DNA of 64,000 bases from Litorimonas taeanensis (GTDB taxonomy: Bacteria > Pseudomonadota > Alphaproteobacteria > Caulobacterales > Maricaulaceae): the NCBI RefSeq assembly GCF_003634015.1, contig NZ_RBII01000001.1, positions 1,054,001-1,118,000 on the forward strand, given 5' to 3'. Position 1 is the stretch's first letter. The number at the start of each line of letters is the position of its first letter. Both the position numbers and the translations under genes were made by a program. The notes beneath the pieces are model-generated. The model ran no database searches. It had not been told where the DNA came from and was given only the letters and a program-made list of their open reading frames with translations. This document shows positions 8,986-17,017 of this stretch, in pieces.

Positions 8986-9501
8986 CTATTTTCGATCCCA
9001 TATCTCTACCGCAAAATCAAATTCGTCTTTAGCTGTCTTTAGTCCCGATTGTCTATCGCTCATCACCCATTCATCGGGTGATGGCGCGGTAAAATGCGCG
9101 TCCCCTTCAACGACAACCAAAACCTGAGTGATATATTGCCGGTCGATGAATGGCATAAGCGCGCGGTAGAGCTGCGCCCCGCCAATCACCATAACCTCTT
9201 CAACGCCCAATTCACCCGCCAGTTCATAACCTCGACCGACCATCGCCTCTAAATCATTAAACACTTCAGCTTTGTCAGCTTTATAATTTGGGTCTCGTGT
9301 TAAAACCAAATTTGGCCGTCCCGGCAGAGGGAAAGGCAAGCTTTCCCATGTTTTTCTGCCCATTAAAACAGGTTTTCCAACCGTTGTTTTTTTAAAAAGC
9401 TTCAAGTCAGATGGCAGCCGCCACGGTAGATCTCCTTCACGCCCTATAACGCCGTTTTGGGCCCGCGCGACAATGAGAGAGAGTTTAGGATTCGCCGTCA
9501 T
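8986..9501 (-). CDS. folA: Dihydrofolate reductase
   Basis: A 171-residue NADPH-dependent enzyme that regenerates tetrahydrofolate. Key segments are NGVIGREGDLPWRLPSDLK, with the catalytic acid at Asp32, VLMGRKTWESLP and VIGGAQLYRAL. The start at ATG 9501 gives the usual MTxNPKLSLIVA beginning. An upstream in-frame GTG at 9573 would add 24 residues absent from the family and would abut the divergent gene's start. thyA lies 2 kb away on the same strand; ThyA and FolA together run the thymidylate-folate cycle, although two unrelated genes separate them here. Confidence 0.96.
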   Translation of the reverse strand: MTANPKLSLIVARAQNGVIGREGDLPWRLPSDLKLFKKTTVGKPVLMGRKTWESLPFPLPGRPNLVLTRDPNYKADKAEVFNDLEAMVGRGYELAGELGVEEVMVIGGAQLYRALMPFIDRQYITQVLVVVEGDAHFTAPSPDEWVMSDRQSGLKTAKDEFDFAVEIWDRK

Positions 9502-9573
9502 GGCCAAGGGGTTACACGAGCGACGCCGTGCCGTATAGTCTTTGCCACGACAAAGCCTAAATGAGTCCGCCAC

Positions 9574-10122
9574 ATGACATCGACAGAAGATAAAAAAGCT
9601 ACAACGAGTCTAAAATTCGTCAAATACTCGCTCCTCTATATCCTTCTGATTCCTTTCATTAATTGGAGCTTCACCTGGGCGCCTATGGTCAACCTTCCAG
9701 GTCTCGCCGCTTGGGCCTTTAACCCTGTGACGATTGTAACAGGGCTTGTATTAGTGGTGAGAGACTTTTCTCAGCGTGAAATCGGACATGAAGTTCTATT
9801 CGCAATGGCTTTGGCTCTTGGCCTTACCTTTGTGACGAGTGGCGGTGCCCTCGCCTTAGCCAGCGGCGTAGCTTTTCTGCTCTCAGAACTTGTCGATTAT
9901 GCGATGTTCACCTTTACCAAATATAAGCTCTCGACGCGCGTATTGCTATCCTCTGCTATCGCTGCACCAATAGACACGACGGCCTTTTTGTATGGAGCCA
10001 GCTTTATTCGTGAAGATCAGTTAACAGCTCCAAACATCATCATGAGCGTCGCCGGTAAGATGCTTGGAGCCGTTGTAATTTGGTGGCTGATAAGACAGCG
10101 CATGGAACGCCAAACGCGCTAA
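9574..10122 (+). CDS. VUT family transporter (queuosine precursor transporter-like)
   Basis: A 182-residue membrane protein with about six hydrophobic segments. The family marks are the RDFSQREIGH motif after the second segment and the AFLLSELVDYAMFTFTKYK motif in the middle. Proteins of this YhhQ/VUT family import queuine precursors such as preQ0 or preQ1; a few related families move other vitamins. The exact substrate here is inferred. It is divergent from folA, with the promoter space lying over the untranslated leader of folA, and convergent with the M20 hydrolase. Confidence 0.8.
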   Translation: MTSTEDKKATTSLKFVKYSLLYILLIPFINWSFTWAPMVNLPGLAAWAFNPVTIVTGLVLVVRDFSQREIGHEVLFAMALALGLTFVTSGGALALASGVAFLLSELVDYAMFTFTKYKLSTRVLLSSAIAAPIDTTAFLYGASFIREDQLTAPNIIMSVAGKMLGAVVIWWLIRQRMERQTR

Positions 10123-10128
10123 AGCGGT

Positions 10129-11508
10129 TTACTCTGAAAACAGCTCGAGCGCGCCCGCCGTCATAGACTGAACCCCTAATTTCAAGGCTGGCTCTGCCAC
10201 CGGTGCGAAAAACGGCGAATGATTGGCTGGCGGAAGGCTTGTACCATTCTTTACTGCCGCATTGAACGCTTTGGGATCAGCGCCGCCCGTCCAGAAAATC
10301 AAGGTAGGGATATCTTTATCAAAACGGTGGAATTGCGAAAAGTCTTCACCGCCCATGCTCGGTGGCCGAGTTCCCACATTCTCTTGGCCTATCGACTCGG
10401 CAATAGCGCCCATTACGCGCTCTGTCATTTCTGGGTCGTTATACGTGGACGGCGTATAATCACTTTCAATCTTCACCTCTGGCATCAAATCATCGGAAAG
10501 CCCCGCTGATTGCGCTTGCGCCTTAGCGATACGCTTAATGCCATCCAATAAATTCTGGCGAACAGTATCATCATAAGAGCGCACAGTAATTTGGAGAACA
10601 GCTTCGTCCGGAATGATATTATGTTTAAATCCAGCCCGGAAAGAACCAACGGTCACGACGCCTGCTTCTAATGGATTAGTTTCGCGTGACACCAAAGTTT
10701 GAAGCGCATTCACAATCTGAGCGCCAATTACAATTGGGTCTTTACCCATATGCGGGGCGGATCCATGAGCGCCAACACCTTTAATTTTTATATCAACGGA
10801 ATCAACATTGGCGAGCGCATAGCCCGAGGTATAGGTAACCATACCTGCCGCGTCCCATCCTGATGTATGAGTCGCCAAAACGTAATCAGGTTTCGGGAAT
10901 TTTTTCATCAAACCGTCTTCGAGCATAGCTAATGCACCAAGGCCAATTTCTTCGGCTGGTTGTCCAACAAGAACGAGCGTGCCTGACCATTTATCCTTGC
11001 TCTCTGCCAATTGGCGTGCCGCACCAATCATAATCGCCATATGACTGTCATGGGCGCAGGCATGCATAACGGGAGCTTCTTTGCCGTAGTAATCTGTTGC
11101 GATAACTTTGGACGTAAAACTTAGTCCTGTTTTTTCCTCAAGGGGGAGCGCATCCATATCCGCGCGGAGCATCACCGTAGGGCCTTCTCCATTTTTCATG
11201 ACGGCTACAACGCCGTATCCTCCTACGCCTGGCAGGACTTCACCGACCTCTTTTTTGACTTTCTTTTTCACCCATTTATCGCCAACCCGTTCGGTCACAT
11301 CAAAACCAAGAGCTTTTAATTCCTTCGCAACGCGTGCAGCAGATTGTTCTTCTTTAAAAGAAAGCTCAGGATTAGCGTGGAAGTGTTTATAGAGGTCAAG
11401 AACATAAGGGTAATCAGCATTAACTGAATCGGATAAATCATTCGCCATAACGCTTGGTGCGTTTAGCATTGCCGTAATCGCAAAAATGCTCGTAAATAAA
11501 GTTTTCAT
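10129..11508 (-). CDS. Exported M20-family amidohydrolase
   Basis: A 459-residue zinc peptidase/amidohydrolase of the M20D type (IAA-amino acid or hippurate hydrolase-like). The first 22 residues form a signal peptide ending in VMA. Active-site segments are RADMDALPLEEKTG, the metal-binding HACAHDSHMA, the catalytic EE pair in GQPAEEIG, a lid-domain GAHGSAPHMGKDPI, and GGEDFSQF. It probably cleaves N-acylated amino acids in the periplasm. The physiological substrate is unknown. It ends six bases before the convergent VUT transporter gene. Confidence 0.88.
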   Translation of the reverse strand: MKTLFTSIFAITAMLNAPSVMANDLSDSVNADYPYVLDLYKHFHANPELSFKEEQSAARVAKELKALGFDVTERVGDKWVKKKVKKEVGEVLPGVGGYGVVAVMKNGEGPTVMLRADMDALPLEEKTGLSFTSKVIATDYYGKEAPVMHACAHDSHMAIMIGAARQLAESKDKWSGTLVLVGQPAEEIGLGALAMLEDGLMKKFPKPDYVLATHTSGWDAAGMVTYTSGYALANVDSVDIKIKGVGAHGSAPHMGKDPIVIGAQIVNALQTLVSRETNPLEAGVVTVGSFRAGFKHNIIPDEAVLQITVRSYDDTVRQNLLDGIKRIAKAQAQSAGLSDDLMPEVKIESDYTPSTYNDPEMTERVMGAIAESIGQENVGTRPPSMGGEDFSQFHRFDKDIPTLIFWTGGADPKAFNAAVKNGTSLPPANHSPFFAPVAEPALKLGVQSMTAGALELFSE

Positions 11509-11596
11509 TATAAACCCCTGTTTTAATTATAATTTACTATGTCAAAAAACTCATTAGTCTCTACAAACCTATATATCACAGACAAAACAGCGCCAA

Positions 11597-12406
11597 TTAG
11601 ACCGCAACTTTACCTGCAATATGCGGGTGCGCTTCATACCCTAAAATTTTCACATCTGCATATGTGAAACCATCAATTTCAGTCACATCTGGATTTAATT
11701 TCAAACGCGGAAGCGGCTTTGGCGCGCGCGTCAATTGCTCTCTCACTTGCTCAAAATGGTTAGAATAAATATGGGCATCACCAAATGTGTGAACGAAATC
11801 CCCAACGTCCAAATCGCAAATCTGCGCCATCATATGCGTCAACAAAGCATAGCTTGCTATATTAAAAGGCACACCTAAGAAAATATCCGCACTACGCTGA
11901 TAGAGTTGACAGCTAAGTTTATCTTTGCCGTTTTCTTGGGGTGCGACAAAGAATTGAAACAAACAATGACAGGGTGGCAAAGCCATATCGTCAACATCAG
12001 CGGGGTTCCATGCGCTCACTATGTGCCGACGGGAATATGGGTTATTTTTAATCGCCTCGACAACGGATTTCACCTGATCAATCACGCGGCCTTCGGGTCC
12101 CTCCCATCGACGCCATTGCTTGCCATAAACAGGTCCAAGATCGCCATTTTCATCGGCCCACTCATCCCAAATTTTGACTCCATTCTCTTGCAGATAACCA
12201 ATATTGGTATCCCCAGCGAGGAACCATATTAGCTCGTGCACAATAGATTTCTTATGAAGTTTCTTCGTCGTGACCATCGGAAATCCTTCCGACAGAACAA
12301 AACGCATTTGATGACCAAAGACACCTCGTGTTCCCGTCCCTGTTCTGTCCATACGGTCTGTACCGTTTTCCATGACGTGAGAAAGAAGATCAAGATATTG
12401 CTGCAT
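11597..12406 (-). CDS. thyA: Thymidylate synthase
   Basis: A 269-residue folate-dependent enzyme that converts dUMP to dTMP in the cytoplasm. The catalytic cysteine is Cys146 in [12 protein letters not shown]. The [16 protein letters not shown] segment near the N-terminus, the [12 protein letters not shown] arginine pair and the [21 protein letters not shown] stretch are all intact. The length fits the ThyA class rather than ThyX. It appears to be transcribed alone; the M20 gene follows at 88 bases. Confidence 0.98.
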   Translation of the reverse strand: MQQYLDLLSHVMENGTDRMDRTGTGTRGVFGHQMRFVLSEGFPMVTTKKLHKKSIVHELIWFLAGDTNIGYLQENGVKIWDEWADENGDLGPVYGKQWRRWEGPEGRVIDQVKSVVEAIKNNPYSRRHIVSAWNPADVDDMALPPCHCLFQFFVAPQENGKDKLSCQLYQRSADIFLGVPFNIASYALLTHMMAQICDLDVGDFVHTFGDAHIYSNHFEQVREQLTRAPKPLPRLKLNPDVTEIDGFTYADVKILGYEAHPHIAGKVAV

Positions 12407-12548
12407 AGCTTCTTATAAGGCCTTTAAGTGATTCGGTTATAGCCTGACGGTATTTGTCCACATTCTTTCATTTAGAAAAAACATCAACATTACCCTTGCG
12501 TAATGAAGTCATCATCACCATATCGATTAACGATAAAGGAGAGAAATT

Positions 12549-12872
12549 ATGAACAGATATAAATATGAAAGAGAAATCATTGAAATGGCGGCCTCGCTAA
12601 ACGAAGCGGATCGATTCAAGTTTATGAATATCATTCAAAATGAAACCCTCAATCCCGTTGCTCTCTATGGCTGGAATGTTTGGCTCGGTTTTCTTGGCAT
12701 AGACCGATTTATTGTTGGGGACATTCTTGCAGGCGTGCTTAAGCTCATCACCCTTGGCGGTGGAGGCCTATGGGTACTGATAGATTGCTTTTTAATTGGT
12801 AAACGGACACGAACAGTCAATATGGAAAAAATTCACGATATTTATGACTTCATAGTCGCCCACCCTAAATAA
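12549..12872 (+). CDS. TM2-domain small membrane protein
   Basis: A 107-residue protein whose second half is a TM2 domain: a membrane segment with WLGFLGIDRFIVGD, then GGGGLWVLIDCFLIGKR. The first 45 residues are charged and soluble. An AAAGGAGAG ribosome binding site sits just before the ATG. TM2 proteins are widespread and of unknown role in bacteria. An imperfect hairpin overlaps its stop codon and may end the transcript. It is convergent with the M14 carboxypeptidase gene. Confidence 0.82.
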   Translation: MNRYKYEREIIEMAASLNEADRFKFMNIIQNETLNPVALYGWNVWLGFLGIDRFIVGDILAGVLKLITLGGGGLWVLIDCFLIGKRTRTVNMEKIHDIYDFIVAHPK

Positions 12873-12895
12873 AGGATGGGCTGAAAATAATTTTT
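12858..12895 (+). terminator. Possible weak terminator after the TM2 gene
   Basis: A 9-base stem with one internal mismatch (GCCCACCCT pairing with AGGATGGGC) encloses the TAA of the TM2 gene and is followed ten bases later by a run of five T. The distance between stem and T run makes this a weak intrinsic terminator. Confidence 0.3.
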
Positions 12896-12900
12896 AGAGG

Positions 12901-14025
12901 CTAAAGTTGCTCTAAAACGTCGGCCATGGCCTGAATGACAGCCTCACCTAATTCGGCAGAGCGCTCTGGTGACCACCCAACGGCTTCGTCAGGACGGTTA
13001 GCATTGTCTTTGAACGGCATTTCAAGAGTCATGGCCAGGCAATCATAACGATGCGCCGTGAAATTCGTACACATGGTCAAATTTCCTGTCCCAGGAGCAG
13101 AAGTCGGATACCCCTTCTCCGTCTGGAAATCAGGAGAGGATTTTTTATAAGCCTCTAAGAAATCAGCGAGGTTTGTCGCTTGTTTTTCAGTATATCCAGG
13201 TATGCCTTCGGCCCCCGCTATAAAATTATAGGGCAAGGCTTCATCGCCATGAACATCAAGACAAAGACGCGGCGGATTCTCATCCATCGCTGAAATCGTG
13301 TGCAAGACCTCTGGACAATTTTCCACTGTCGCAACGCCCCATTCACGATTTAAATTTGCTCCCATAATATTGGTCCGCAGATTGCCCGCACGGCTCCCAT
13401 CAGGGTTCATATTTGGAACGATGAAGAACTTTGCCTTTTGCCGTAATGTTTGGGCCGCTTCATCTTGCCCTTGGATAAGATGAGAGATGAACCCATCCAT
13501 CCACCATTCGGCCATCGTTTCACCCGGATGTTGACGGGCGATAACCCAGATATTGACATCACCAGTACCGACAGACAGGCAATCTAATGTCTGCCCTTCA
13601 ACGGAATGACCAATAACGCTCAATGAGACACCCTCTAACCCCGCATAATGTGCAATACGGTCATGATGACGTTCAGCGCTATAAGGCGCGAAATAGGCGT
13701 AATAGACGCTATCTTGTTCTGGCGTATGCTCAATAATGAGCTGACCATTTTCATAGGCCGTGCTTTTCACACGAAACCAATGCTTGCGGTCATAACTGGC
13801 ACAAGCGTGATAACCTTCCCAGCCACCTGCAAAGGCTGCATCTTTGGCATTTTCCATCACCATACGGCAAGCCGTATCCTTGCCGCCAGTCAGACGGTAG
13901 TAAAACCACTGATAAAAATCAGAGGCATTATCTTTGCGAATATTGAGACGGATATCACGGGGGTCCTCTGCATTGAGGACCTCTATATTACCGCCATCAA
14001 AAGCGCTGTTAATCGAAAGAGTCAT
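12901..14025 (-). CDS. M14-family cytosolic-type carboxypeptidase
   Basis: A 374-residue metallopeptidase resembling the cytosolic carboxypeptidase (AGBL/Nna1) branch of family M14. An N-terminal beta-rich domain (about 1-120, with FYQWFYYRL) precedes the catalytic domain. The zinc ligands are His166 and Glu169 in RQHPGET and His259 in LDVHGDE. The catalytic glutamate is Glu335 in AMTLEMPFKD. NPDGSRAGNLRTN is the usual substrate-recognition stretch. No signal peptide is seen. Eukaryotic members trim polyglutamate from tubulin; the bacterial substrate is not known. Confidence 0.88.
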   Translation of the reverse strand: MTLSINSAFDGGNIEVLNAEDPRDIRLNIRKDNASDFYQWFYYRLTGGKDTACRMVMENAKDAAFAGGWEGYHACASYDRKHWFRVKSTAYENGQLIIEHTPEQDSVYYAYFAPYSAERHHDRIAHYAGLEGVSLSVIGHSVEGQTLDCLSVGTGDVNIWVIARQHPGETMAEWWMDGFISHLIQGQDEAAQTLRQKAKFFIVPNMNPDGSRAGNLRTNIMGANLNREWGVATVENCPEVLHTISAMDENPPRLCLDVHGDEALPYNFIAGAEGIPGYTEKQATNLADFLEAYKKSSPDFQTEKGYPTSAPGTGNLTMCTNFTAHRYDCLAMTLEMPFKDNANRPDEAVGWSPERSAELGEAVIQAMADVLEQL

Positions 14026-14048
14026 TGGTATTCCATAAATTAAGTTAT

Positions 14049-14073
14049 CAGGGACATGTCCCTGTTTGAAACA
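14049..14073. promoter_or_regulatory. Pair of overlapping perfect palindromes
   Basis: The 16-base palindrome CAGGGACATGTCCCTG (14049-14064) shares its last three bases with a second palindrome, CTGTTTGAAACAG-type, with arms CTGTTT/AAACAG. They lie between the 3' end of the NAGS gene and the start of the M14 gene, 24 to 48 bases before the M14 ATG. This could be an operator or an RNA hairpin ending the upstream transcript. No T run follows on either strand. Confidence 0.35.
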
Positions 14074-14116
14074 GCGCTATCAGTTAATGACGGTAAAGTA
14101 AGCCTTAAGCCACAGT

Positions 14117-15262
14117 TTAAACGACAGAAAAATCTTCGGCTTCGGCCGTAGCCTGCGTTATTGCGATTGAAACTTGATCATATTTCAGGCCCAGCCAAAA
14201 CACTCTCCACTCTCCCACAATCTGCATTCCCTCACATTTCCTCATATACCAGTCATTGAAAGGGTTAGTCAGCTTTGAACGCCAATAGAAACTCTTAGTG
14301 TTTCCAGTCATTTTATCCCATATATCCTTTGCAAGACCCTCACCACGTGCATTTTCAACAACCCAGAACTTAGACAAATAAGTCAATTCTCCAGCCTTTG
14401 CGAAAATGGCACCGCCTCTATAGTCCTTCTCAATATAGGCTGATGTAATGTCTGAATTGAAATATGAAGTGGAAAGCGTTTTTCCAAATGCATCTTCGAT
14501 AGAGCATCGCAATTTTTTCTCATCTAAATTGCTATAATCTAAATGCGAAATAATATTGGCCTTACGCCGGATAAGTGTTCCCGAGCCCTTTGTCGTAAAG
14601 AGTTCAGGCAAAAGGTTCAAAGGCGAAGCAATAATATAAGACCTATAACCCGGGTCTTCAGCATCAATATCGGCCACAAAGCTTAGAAATCGTTTTTGCC
14701 CGTCGGACAGAACGCCATCAGACTCTTGCCAATGGCCCAAGCTTTCCGTGTCCAAATTTCGAATACGTTCTCCATTGCGCACCAAACCACCCGAAGGTTG
14801 AAGGAATATAACTTTATTTGGATCGAGCTCCCGAACCAAAGCGACGAGATTCATAGCCCCGCCCTTCTCTGTCATTTCCAGTATAGGCAAACGGCCAGAC
14901 CGCGCTTTGGCTCGTACATCAGGGATTAAGCCATAAGTACGCGTGTTTAGTTTCGTTGACCTTACCGAGGCTTGATCTAATTCTCTAGAGAGCCGTTGTG
15001 ACTGAAACTTTACTGCCGTACGGTCTTCATCCATGGCTCCAACCAGCAAGATTGGCGACAGCCCCAAATCAAAGAGAAGCTTCATACTACTGATAAGAGA
15101 TTCCAATAAAGGGTTTTTCAAACAGCGCGGATCGATAACGATAAGCGCAAAGCGTTCGGCTTCTTGGCGCGCAAAAAGCTCGGCATAAAATTTCGCTTCG
15201 CGTTTGGCACCGATAGCCGCAAGGCTCGTTAGAACGGTCTGCCTTACGGGTTTCGCAATCAT
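14117..15262 (-). CDS. N-acetylglutamate synthase, vertebrate-like, with degenerate kinase-like domain
   Basis: A 381-residue protein of two parts. Residues 1-235 align in outline with the amino acid kinase domain of NAGS/NAGK (REAKFYAELF, ILLVGA). The Lys/Gly-Gly ATP-binding motif, however, is replaced by VIDPRCLK, and the second glycine motif by VGAMDED. Residues 245-365 are a GNAT domain like that of vertebrate NAGS: LSKFWVVENARGEG (297-309), FYWRSKLTNPFNDWYM, EWRVFWLGL. It should acetylate glutamate at the head of arginine synthesis, while kinase activity is doubtful. Its ATG overlaps the argE TGA, so the two are coupled. Xanthomonads and Maricaulis are known to have bifunctional NAGS/K relatives. 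Confidence 0.82.
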   Translation of the reverse strand: MIAKPVRQTVLTSLAAIGAKREAKFYAELFARQEAERFALIVIDPRCLKNPLLESLISSMKLLFDLGLSPILLVGAMDEDRTAVKFQSQRLSRELDQASVRSTKLNTRTYGLIPDVRAKARSGRLPILEMTEKGGAMNLVALVRELDPNKVIFLQPSGGLVRNGERIRNLDTESLGHWQESDGVLSDGQKRFLSFVADIDAEDPGYRSYIIASPLNLLPELFTTKGSGTLIRRKANIISHLDYSNLDEKKLRCSIEDAFGKTLSTSYFNSDITSAYIEKDYRGGAIFAKAGELTYLSKFWVVENARGEGLAKDIWDKMTGNTKSFYWRSKLTNPFNDWYMRKCEGMQIVGEWRVFWLGLKYDQVSIAITQATAEAEDFSVV

Positions 15263-16365
15263 AAAGCCCTCCGCTGTTCGCGTTCGGACCCTATCACGGT
15301 TTCAAAAAATTGCGTGGCTTTTTCTAATTGCTCAAGGCTAACCCATTCCTCTGGTTTATGTGCTTGCTCAATGTAACCGGGACCAAAAACAACTGTATTA
15401 ATACCGAACTCCGACATCATCGCCGCTTCAGTCCAGTAAGGCAAGTCAATGAAATCAATACCTTGGAAAAATCCCTTAAAGTAGTCGACATCAAGTGTCT
15501 CAAAGGCTTCAAACGCGACTAATGTATCTAACTCTGCGTCCATCCCCTGCGCCATATCGTAAATAGCGCTTTCAATGGTTTGAACCTTAACACCTGGCGG
15601 GGGACGCATAGACACCCAAAGAGAGGCCGATGTAGGAATAACATTATAAGCCCCGTCGCTCTTTATATCGCCAATATTTGTACAAAGTCCCTTAAAAGGA
15701 TCTACGCCAACGGTCCGATTAGCTTCGCCATATTCGCCGATCTTAGATGCCAATCGCGCCGCTTTTAATAAGGGCGCGTCTATTTCATCTGCCAAAGAAC
15801 TATGCCCTCCCGGCCCATGAAAATCAGCCTGAACAGCAAGCATACCTCTATGCCGTTTACCAACTTTGCCGCCAGTAGGTTCACAAACGATGGCGGCCTT
15901 TACAGCGTTTAAATGTCCTGCCGAAATAATGGCGGGCATTATTTCACTGCCTTGTTCTTCATCACCCGAAAATAAAACGGCTAAATTTTTTGCTTCGCCG
16001 CGAGACAAAGCCGATAAAATACAGGCTGCGGCCCCTTTGATATCGCAGGCCCCTAGCCCCGTAACCCGGTCATCGCCCCGGCGCATTATTAGAGGATCCG
16101 CAAGCCAACCCTCACCGCTTGGCACTGTATCAATATGGACATTTAGGATTAAATCTGGCTGTCCCCATATTGCCAAAACATAAGCACTATCAGACTTACC
16201 GCGTGAACGACTAACCCTGTCTACAATCAACTTATCAGGATTAAAGGTTCCTAGACGTTCAGCGAGCCAGTCAACGCAAGCGGGTTCGTCGCCAGTACCG
16301 TTTCGTGTATCAAAGCGTATAAGAGCTTCTAAAAACCCCAGAGTGGTTTCTAAAGACGTATTCAA
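15259..16365 (-). CDS. argE: Acetylornithine (or acetylcitrulline) deacetylase, M20 family
   Basis: A 368-residue cytoplasmic zinc hydrolase. Metal and catalytic residues are visible: His77 and Asp79 in NVHIDTVPSGEGW, Asp108 in GACDIKGAAA and the Glu pair near 136-137 in SGDEEQGS. It removes the acetyl group from N-acetylornithine in arginine synthesis. In organisms with the acetylornithine carbamoyltransferase route the homologous enzyme acts on N-acetylcitrulline, and the NAGS partner here is of the type found with that route, so both substrates should be kept open. The gene overlaps the NAGS start by four bases (ATGA). Confidence 0.88.
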   Translation of the reverse strand: MNTSLETTLGFLEALIRFDTRNGTGDEPACVDWLAERLGTFNPDKLIVDRVSRSRGKSDSAYVLAIWGQPDLILNVHIDTVPSGEGWLADPLIMRRGDDRVTGLGACDIKGAAACILSALSRGEAKNLAVLFSGDEEQGSEIMPAIISAGHLNAVKAAIVCEPTGGKVGKRHRGMLAVQADFHGPGGHSSLADEIDAPLLKAARLASKIGEYGEANRTVGVDPFKGLCTNIGDIKSDGAYNVIPTSASLWVSMRPPPGVKVQTIESAIYDMAQGMDAELDTLVAFEAFETLDVDYFKGFFQGIDFIDLPYWTEAAMMSEFGINTVVFGPGYIEQAHKPEEWVSLEQLEKATQFFETVIGSEREQRRAL

Positions 16366-16562
16366 GCGTGGAAGTATGTCCGAATCCTTCGTTAATATTC
16401 TCTGTCAACTCTACCATGCGTTAACGGCATAAATATGGCAATCAAACAGTCTTATATTCGCTTTAAAAGGCTAGAAATGTGACAGGAAATATAAAAAATT
16501 CAACTTGAAGGCGTGATAGAAATTTGGTTAATCGGAATCACCATTATATCGGAGGACTAAAA

Positions 16563-16880
16563 ATGGCCAAAGCAGCTGATTATATTGAAGATGTACAGCG
16601 GTACGACCCTGCCGCCACAGAAGCTCACGTACAAAAGATTGTCAATTATTGCGGTATTGCCCTGCAGAACAGAGATTCATCCTTGGTCTCTTGCTCAGAT
16701 GAAACTGAGAAAAATCGCGTGCGTGATGGATTTTGTAAAAAGAAACTAGGCATGGAACAAGACGAAGCTGGCGCCGCTGTTGACGCTGTTTGCGCAACAA
16801 TGAAAGAAGACCGCAACAAGCAACGCGTAACCTTCCTTTATATTCTTTCAAAGAATGCTGGAAAACTTGGCGATCTCTAA
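16563..16880 (+). CDS. DUF2853 family protein
   Basis: A 105-residue soluble protein beginning MAKAADYIEDVQRYDP, with CGIALQNRDSSLVSCSD in the middle and DRNKQRVTFLYILS near the end. These are the conserved segments of DUF2853, a family of small helical proteins with unknown function found in proteobacteria and bacteroidetes. The start at 16563 is chosen because GGAGGAC lies eight bases upstream. A longer frame to 16524 has no ribosome binding site. A strong terminator follows 26 bases after the stop. Confidence 0.88.
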   Translation: MAKAADYIEDVQRYDPAATEAHVQKIVNYCGIALQNRDSSLVSCSDETEKNRVRDGFCKKKLGMEQDEAGAAVDAVCATMKEDRNKQRVTFLYILSKNAGKLGDL

Positions 16881-16905
16881 GCTCCCATTTTAACTATCAT
16901 CAATA

Positions 16906-16935
16906 AACCGTCTCTTTTGTTGAGGCGGTTTTTTT
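16906..16935 (+). terminator. Intrinsic terminator after the DUF2853 gene
   Basis: Stem AACCGTCTC/GAGGCGGTT with one G-T pair, a seven-base loop, then seven T. It is well placed 26 bases after the stop codon. Confidence 0.85.
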
Positions 16936-16964
16936 ATGCGGGCAACTAGGCGAGCCGAAAATAT

Positions 16965-16993
16965 AAAAAAACCCAGCACAAGGGCTGGGCTTT
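16965..16993 (-). terminator. Intrinsic terminator after the OmpA-family gene
   Basis: Read on the minus strand, CCCAGC and GCTGGG form a stem around a six-base loop and are followed by a run of seven T. The T-like stretch on the other side may let it work in both directions. The ftsZ terminator at 43317-43344 uses the same stem sequence. Confidence 0.85.
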
Positions 16994-17017
16994 TCTTATT
17001 CCTATATCCAATGGATA

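Noticed and set aside
9502-9573. Upstream GTG extension of folA
   Set aside because: Twenty-four extra residues foreign to the family, no ribosome binding site, and it would abut the start of the divergent gene.
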